Positions 7,152 to 10,395 of a stretch of DNA of 10,395 bases are shown piece by piece. The stretch is from an uncultured Sphingomonadaceae bacterium. Lineage in GTDB: Bacteria; Pseudomonadota; Alphaproteobacteria; Sphingomonadales; Sphingomonadaceae. The stretch spans positions 1-10,395 of the forward strand of contig CAMLGC010000085.1 in assembly GCA_946479505.1 (NCBI GenBank). The letters run 5' to 3'. Every line of letters starts with the position of its first letter. Within the stretch, counting starts at the first letter, position 1. The notes below the pieces were generated by a model. It saw only the letters and a list, made by a program, of their open reading frames with translations. It searched no databases and was not told where the DNA came from. Both the position numbers and the translations under genes were made by a program.

Positions 7152-8074
7152 GCGGGACGCTGAAGCGCGGAGCGCCGGCGCGGCGCGGCGTGGCGCGCGG
7201 CAAGAAGAAGCCGCCGCGACGTTCGTTCGGCGACCGCATTCTCGAATGGCTCCAGATCAGTGAGGAGACGCTGCGCAAGACCGTCACCTGGGGGATCGTG
7301 CTTGCAGCGAGCGCGGTGCTGGTGATCGCAGCGACATGGATCGGCGTGCCGGGGATGGTCGGCACCGCGCTAGCCGAGAGCCTGGGCCGTGCCGGCTTCC
7401 GGGTCGAGCAGGTCGAGGTGACGGGCCTCAAGCGCATGGACAAGATGACCGTCTATGCCGTCGCGCTCAACGAGCAGTCCCGCGCGATGCCGCTCGTCGA
7501 TCTCGGGGAGGTGCGCCAGAACCTGCTTCGCTACGGCTGGATCGAGGATGCGCACGTCTCGCGCCGGCTGCCCGACACGTTGCTCATCCAGATCGACGAG
7601 CGCACGCCCGCGGCGATCTGGCAGGACAACGGCCAGCTCACGCTGGTCGACGCGAGCGGCGTGCTGCTCGAGCAAATCTCGCCCGACGCTATGCCCGATC
7701 TGCCGCTGCTGATCGGCGAGGGCGCGGCAGCGCAGGCGCCCGCCTATCAGGCGTTGATCGAGGCTGCGCCGGCGCTGCGGCCCCGTATCCGTGCCGCGAC
7801 CTGGATCGGCAACCGCCGCTGGAACCTGCTGTTCGACAGCGGCGAGACGCTGGCGCTGCCCGAACAGGGCGCCGCCGCCGCGCTCGTCAGGTTCGCCGAG
7901 CTCGACGGCGCCGACCGGCTGCTCGGCAAGGGGTTTCTGCGTTTCGACATGCGCGATCCGACGAAACTGGTCGCGCGCAAGCCGGGACAGGTGATACGGC
8001 ATGACGTCACGTCCGCTGGGTCGGCCCAGCCGGTCGCGTCCGAGGGCGAAATGGCTGTGGGTGAGGACGGCTGA
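7148..8074 (+). CDS. ftsQ: FtsQ, divisome scaffold protein
   Basis: Bitopic inner-membrane protein that links early and late divisome proteins and, in studied bacteria, works with FtsB and FtsL. The product is 308 residues (E. coli 276), typical of the longer alphaproteobacterial forms. A very basic cytoplasmic N-terminus (residues 1-30, rich in Arg and Lys) precedes one membrane helix at about 46-66 (VTWGIVLAASAVLVIAATWI). A periplasmic POTRA domain follows at about 83-152, from FRVEQVEVTGLKRM to LLIQIDERTPAAIW, and then the FtsQ beta domain. The POTRA pattern ending in P(D)TL.I.I.ER.P is the clearest family mark. About the last 25 residues (from VIRHDV) are low complexity and probably disordered. 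The start overlaps the ddl stop; 25 bases then separate it from ftsA. Confidence 0.93.
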   Translation: MSGTLKRGAPARRGVARGKKKPPRRSFGDRILEWLQISEETLRKTVTWGIVLAASAVLVIAATWIGVPGMVGTALAESLGRAGFRVEQVEVTGLKRMDKMTVYAVALNEQSRAMPLVDLGEVRQNLLRYGWIEDAHVSRRLPDTLLIQIDERTPAAIWQDNGQLTLVDASGVLLEQISPDAMPDLPLLIGEGAAAQAPAYQALIEAAPALRPRIRAATWIGNRRWNLLFDSGETLALPEQGAAAALVRFAELDGADRLLGKGFLRFDMRDPTKLVARKPGQVIRHDVTSAGSAQPVASEGEMAVGEDG

Positions 8075-8085
8075 TCGGCCGGGTT

Positions 8086-8091
8086 GAGGGG
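8086..8091 (+). promoter_or_regulatory. Shine-Dalgarno sequence of ftsA
   Basis: GAGGGG in the 25-base ftsQ-ftsA spacer lies 8 bases before the ATG at 8100. An out-of-frame ATG at 8095 is 3 bases from this site and opens a frame unrelated to FtsA, so 8100 is the real start. This is the first gene in the run after murD with its own ribosome site and no overlap. Confidence 0.7.
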
Positions 8092-8099
8092 TAAATGAA

Positions 8100-9362
8100 A
8101 TGGCGAAGGCAGCACCCGAGGATCTGATTACGGCGCTCGACATCGGGTCGTCGAAGGTTTCGGCAATGATCGCGCAGAAGGCCGATGGCGGCGAACTGAT
8201 CGTGCTCGGCACCGGCCAGCGCGAGAGCCGCGGGGTCAAGCGAGGCTACATCGCCGACATGGCGGCGACCGAGACCGCGGTGCGCGAGGCTGTCGAGCAG
8301 GCCGAGCGAATAGCGGGCACCAACATCGAGAATGTGTGGGTGAGCTTTTCGGCGGGCGGGCTCGTCTCCGATGTCGCGTCGGTCGAGGTCGAACTGGGCG
8401 GGCACCGGATCGAACAGGCCGACATCGACGAGCTGCTCCAGGCGGGGCGCGAGTCGATCGATCCTGGCGGGCGGATGGTGCTCCACGCGCAGCCGACGCT
8501 CTACACGCTCGACGGCCTGACGGGTGTCAAGAAGCCGCTCGGTCTCCACGCCGACCGGCTCGGCGTCCACATCCATGTCGTCGCCGCTGACGGATCGCCG
8601 GTTCGAAATCTCGATTTGTGCGTGCGCTCGGCGCATCTCGAGGTGAAGTCGATCATTGCCGCCCCGCTCGCGACCGGGTTCGCCTGCCTTTCGGACGAGG
8701 AGCGCGAGCTCGGCGTCGCGTTGGTCGAGCTCGGCGCGGGGATCACCAATGTCTCGCTGTTCGCGGGCGGGATGCTTGTAGGCCTCCAGTCGATCCCGAT
8801 CGGCGCTGCCGACATCACCGACGACATCGCAAGCGCGTTCGGCACGCGCCGTGCGCAGGCCGAGCGGATGAAATGCTTCTACGGCTCGGCGAACATGAGC
8901 CCGCGCGACAATCACGACATGATCGACGTCGCACCGATTTCGACCGAGGACGAAGGCGGCGAGGGATCGAGGATCACGCGCGCGCAATTGATCGCGGTCG
9001 TCCGCCAGCGACTCGAGCATCTGACCGGCGAGATTCAGAAGGCGCTCAAGGATTTGGGCTTCGAGGGTCCGGTCGGACGCCAGGTGGTGCTGACCGGCGG
9101 CGGCGCGGAGCTCAAGGGCATTGCCGATTATGTGCAGCAGGCGCTCGGCCGCGCGGTGCGGATCGGGCGACCGCGCGGGCTGACGGCCCTGCCCGATGCC
9201 CATTCGGGGCCGGCGTTCACGACGCTGGCGGGGCTCGCCTACTTTGCAGCGAGCGATCCGATCGACCTCCGCGCGACGGCGGCGACCGATCAGATGATCC
9301 ACAAGCCGCGGGGGCTCGGTGCGGTCAGACGGTTGATGGCTGCGGTTAAAGCGAATTATTAA
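8100..9362 (+). CDS. ftsA: FtsA, actin-like membrane anchor of the Z ring
   Basis: Actin-fold ATPase that tethers FtsZ filaments to the inner membrane and recruits later divisome proteins. The product is 420 residues, the same length as E. coli FtsA. Phosphate-1 loop ALDIGSSKVSAMI (12-24), phosphate-2 loop LVELGAGITNVSLF (208-221) and the adenosine loop VLTGGGAELKGI (about 330-341) are all intact. The FtsA-specific 1C subdomain sits between the first two (from about residue 85: VWVSFSAGG, then VLHAQPTLYTLDG). The C-terminal GAVRRLMAAVKANY (407-420) is a short basic amphipathic helix after a flexible linker, as expected for the membrane-targeting sequence. The last codons and the TAA lie in an AT-rich dyad (9345-9363), so the 3' end may double as ftsZ control sequence. 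Confidence 0.97.
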   Translation: MAKAAPEDLITALDIGSSKVSAMIAQKADGGELIVLGTGQRESRGVKRGYIADMAATETAVREAVEQAERIAGTNIENVWVSFSAGGLVSDVASVEVELGGHRIEQADIDELLQAGRESIDPGGRMVLHAQPTLYTLDGLTGVKKPLGLHADRLGVHIHVVAADGSPVRNLDLCVRSAHLEVKSIIAAPLATGFACLSDEERELGVALVELGAGITNVSLFAGGMLVGLQSIPIGAADITDDIASAFGTRRAQAERMKCFYGSANMSPRDNHDMIDVAPISTEDEGGEGSRITRAQLIAVVRQRLEHLTGEIQKALKDLGFEGPVGRQVVLTGGGAELKGIADYVQQALGRAVRIGRPRGLTALPDAHSGPAFTTLAGLAYFAASDPIDLRATAATDQMIHKPRGLGAVRRLMAAVKANY

Positions 9363-9363
9363 C
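9345..9363. promoter_or_regulatory. AT-rich dyad GTTAA-N9-TTAAC spanning the ftsA stop (possible CtrA-type or other operator)
   Basis: GTTAA (9345-9349) and TTAAC (9359-9363) form an inverted repeat with a 9-base spacer in an AT-rich pocket within otherwise GC-rich DNA, 114 to 132 bases upstream of the ftsZ ATG. The alphaproteobacterial cell-cycle regulator CtrA binds TTAA-N7-TTAA and regulates ftsZ in Caulobacter. Here the spacing between TTAA cores is 9, not 7, so this is at best a non-canonical or half-site match. Another regulator is equally possible. Confidence 0.3.
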
Positions 9364-9371
9364 AGATAATG

Positions 9372-9398
9372 TTGGCGACCCCTTGTTTTCGCTAGAGT
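9372..9398 (+). promoter_or_regulatory. ftsZ: Possible ftsZ promoter in the ftsA-ftsZ spacer
   Basis: TTGGCG (9372-9377) and TAGAGT (9393-9398) each match the housekeeping -35 and -10 consensus at four of six bases, with a shorter than ideal 15-base spacer. The -10 candidate overlaps a GANTC site (9395-9399). A second -10-like GATAAT is at 9365-9370 but lacks a well-spaced -35. A dedicated ftsZ promoter is expected from other alphaproteobacteria; the precise elements are a guess. Confidence 0.3.
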
Positions 9399-9472
9399 CA
9401 CCCAAACCGATCGTGCAAAAGGCGTCGGGTACAAGTTGAATCCCCAGAGTAAACGGGGAAGGGCGGAGAATC
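9395..9472. promoter_or_regulatory. Three GANTC methylation sites in the ftsZ leader
   Basis: GAGTC at 9395-9399, GAATC at 9438-9442 and GAATC at 9468-9472 all lie in the 114-base ftsA-ftsZ spacer. GANTC is the target of the CcrM adenine methyltransferase of alphaproteobacteria, and in Caulobacter ftsZ transcription is controlled by CcrM methylation together with GcrA. The sites are certain as sequence; their use here is inferred. The last one adjoins the ftsZ ribosome site GGAG at 9465-9468. A weak hairpin, TCCCC (9441-9445) with GGGGA (9455-9459), lies between the last two. Confidence 0.5.
9465..9468 (+). promoter_or_regulatory. Shine-Dalgarno sequence of ftsZ
   Basis: GGAG, in the purine-rich run GGGCGGAGAA, is 8 bases before the ATG at 9477 and fixes that start. 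Confidence 0.65.
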
Positions 9473-9476
9473 ACCG

Positions 9477-10395
9477 ATGAGCATCGAATTCCTCACTCCT
9501 GAGGTCGACGAGCTGACCCCCAGGATCGCCGTGATCGGCGTCGGTGGCGCGGGCGGCAATGCGATCGCGAACATGATGCGCGCGGAAGTTCAGGGCGTGG
9601 ACTTCCTCGTCGCCAATACCGACGCGCAGGCGCTCAAGCAGTCGAGCGCGTCGAGCAAGATACAGCTCGGCGCCAAGATCACGCAAGGACTCGGCGCCGG
9701 ATCGCGGCCCGAGATCGGGCGCGCGGCGGCCGAGGAGACGATCGACGACGTCACCAAGCTGCTCGAAGGCGCGCACATGTGCTTCATCGCCGCGGGCATG
9801 GGCGGGGGCACCGGCACGGGCGCAGCGCCCGTCATCGCCAAGGCCGCGCGCGATATGGGTATCCTGACGGTGGGTGTCGTCACCAAGCCGTTCTCGTTCG
9901 AAGGCACGCGCCGCTCCAAAGCCGCCGACGCGGGAATCGAAGAGCTTCAGAAGTTCGTCGACACGCTGATCGTGATCCCGAACCAGAACCTGTTCCTGAT
10001 CGCCAACGCCAACACCACGTTCAAGCAGGCCTTCGAAATGGCCGACGAGGTGCTTCAGCAGGGCGTGCGCGGAATCACCGACCTGATGGTGATGCCGGGC
10101 CTCATCAACCTCGATTTCGCCGACGTGCGCTCGGTGATGCAGGAGATGGGCAAGGCGATGATGGGTACCGGCGAGGCCGATGGCGACGCGCGCGCCCTCG
10201 AGGCCGCGCAGAAGGCGATCGCCAACCCGCTGCTCGACGGTGTCAGCATGCAGGGCGCCAAGGGCGTCATCATCTCGATCACCGGCGGCGAGGACATGCG
10301 CCTGCTCGAGGTCGACGAAGCCGCGAACCACATTCGCGAACTGGTCGATCCCGACGCCAACATCATCTGGGGCTCGGCGTTCAATCCCGATCTCG
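9477..10395 (+). CDS. ftsZ: FtsZ, tubulin-like division GTPase (3' end outside window)
   Basis: Cytoplasmic GTPase that polymerises into the Z ring and directs septal wall synthesis. The window holds 306 complete codons with no stop, so the rest of the GTPase domain end, the linker and the C-terminal peptide lie beyond base 10395. The start [15 protein letters not shown] leads into the first nucleotide-binding strand and loop [18 protein letters not shown] (from residue 17). The tubulin signature [10 protein letters not shown] is at 109-118. GTRRSKAA and the PNQNLF segment follow, then the T7 synergy loop NLDFADVR at 211-218 with both catalytic aspartates (213 and 216). All motifs are intact, so this is the canonical FtsZ rather than the motif-poor FtsZ-like paralogue found in some alphaproteobacteria. 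It has its own leader of 114 bases with probable independent control. Confidence 0.98.
   Translation, partial: MSIEFLTPEVDELTPRIAVIGVGGAGGNAIANMMRAEVQGVDFLVANTDAQALKQSSASSKIQLGAKITQGLGAGSRPEIGRAAAEETIDDVTKLLEGAHMCFIAAGMGGGTGTGAAPVIAKAARDMGILTVGVVTKPFSFEGTRRSKAADAGIEELQKFVDTLIVIPNQNLFLIANANTTFKQAFEMADEVLQQGVRGITDLMVMPGLINLDFADVRSVMQEMGKAMMGTGEADGDARALEAAQKAIANPLLDGVSMQGAKGVIISITGGEDMRLLEVDEAANHIRELVDPDANIIWGSAFNPDL

Noticed and set aside
8002..8030. Palindrome TGACGTCA (8002-8009) and a 6-bp hairpin GCTGGG/CCCAGC (8015-8030) near the ftsQ 3' end, considered as an ftsA operator or attenuator.
   Set aside because: Both are short and inside the ftsQ coding end, there is no T-tract, and I can place no promoter nearby. 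Chance is a sufficient explanation at this GC content.
1..10395. tRNA or rRNA genes, CRISPR array, insertion sequence, prophage or defence genes.
   Set aside because: None seen. The window is filled end to end by cell-wall and division genes; there are no regularly spaced repeats and no transposase-like or integrase-like reading frame.

Overview
The window is a GC-rich (roughly two thirds G+C by eye), fully coding stretch of the division and cell wall (dcw) cluster of an alphaproteobacterium. Gene order (mraY-murD-ftsW-murG-murC-murB-ddl-ftsQ-ftsA-ftsZ), the protein wording and the base composition point to a sphingomonad (Sphingomonas or a close relative). The genus is my inference from remembered family sequences, not from a search. 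All genes lie on the + strand, and both ends are cut inside genes (mraY at the left, ftsZ at the right).

Layout: 1-149 is the 3' end of mraY. From 146 to 8074 seven genes (murD, ftsW, murG, murC, murB, ddl, ftsQ) follow, each joined to the gene before it by a 4-base stop/start overlap (GTGA once, ATGA six times), so this part reads as one translationally coupled operon. The pattern breaks after ftsQ: 25 bases separate ftsQ from ftsA (8100-9362), and 114 bases separate ftsA from ftsZ (9477 to the window end). The ftsA-ftsZ gap is the only intergenic stretch of any size. It carries three GANTC sites, an adjoining AT-rich GTTAA/TTAAC dyad and possible promoter elements. No stretch over 300 bases lacks a gene.

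How the genes work together: MurB (with MurA, encoded elsewhere) makes UDP-MurNAc. MurC and MurD add L-Ala and D-Glu, and Ddl supplies D-Ala-D-Ala for the pentapeptide. MraY loads the product onto undecaprenyl phosphate, and MurG adds GlcNAc to give lipid II. FtsW polymerises lipid II at the septum, with FtsQ as a divisome scaffold. FtsZ, anchored to the membrane by FtsA, organises the site.

I see no new enzymatic system: every gene is a recognisable housekeeping gene with intact motifs. The unexpected features are non-coding or parasitic in character. A composite GC-rich palindromic repeat has been absorbed into the 3' end of murB, adds about 30 residues to MurB, and supplies the Shine-Dalgarno sequence of ddl inside a hairpin. 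A smaller palindrome lies in frame near the start of murD. The ftsZ leader has a concentration of cell-cycle-type methylation sites.
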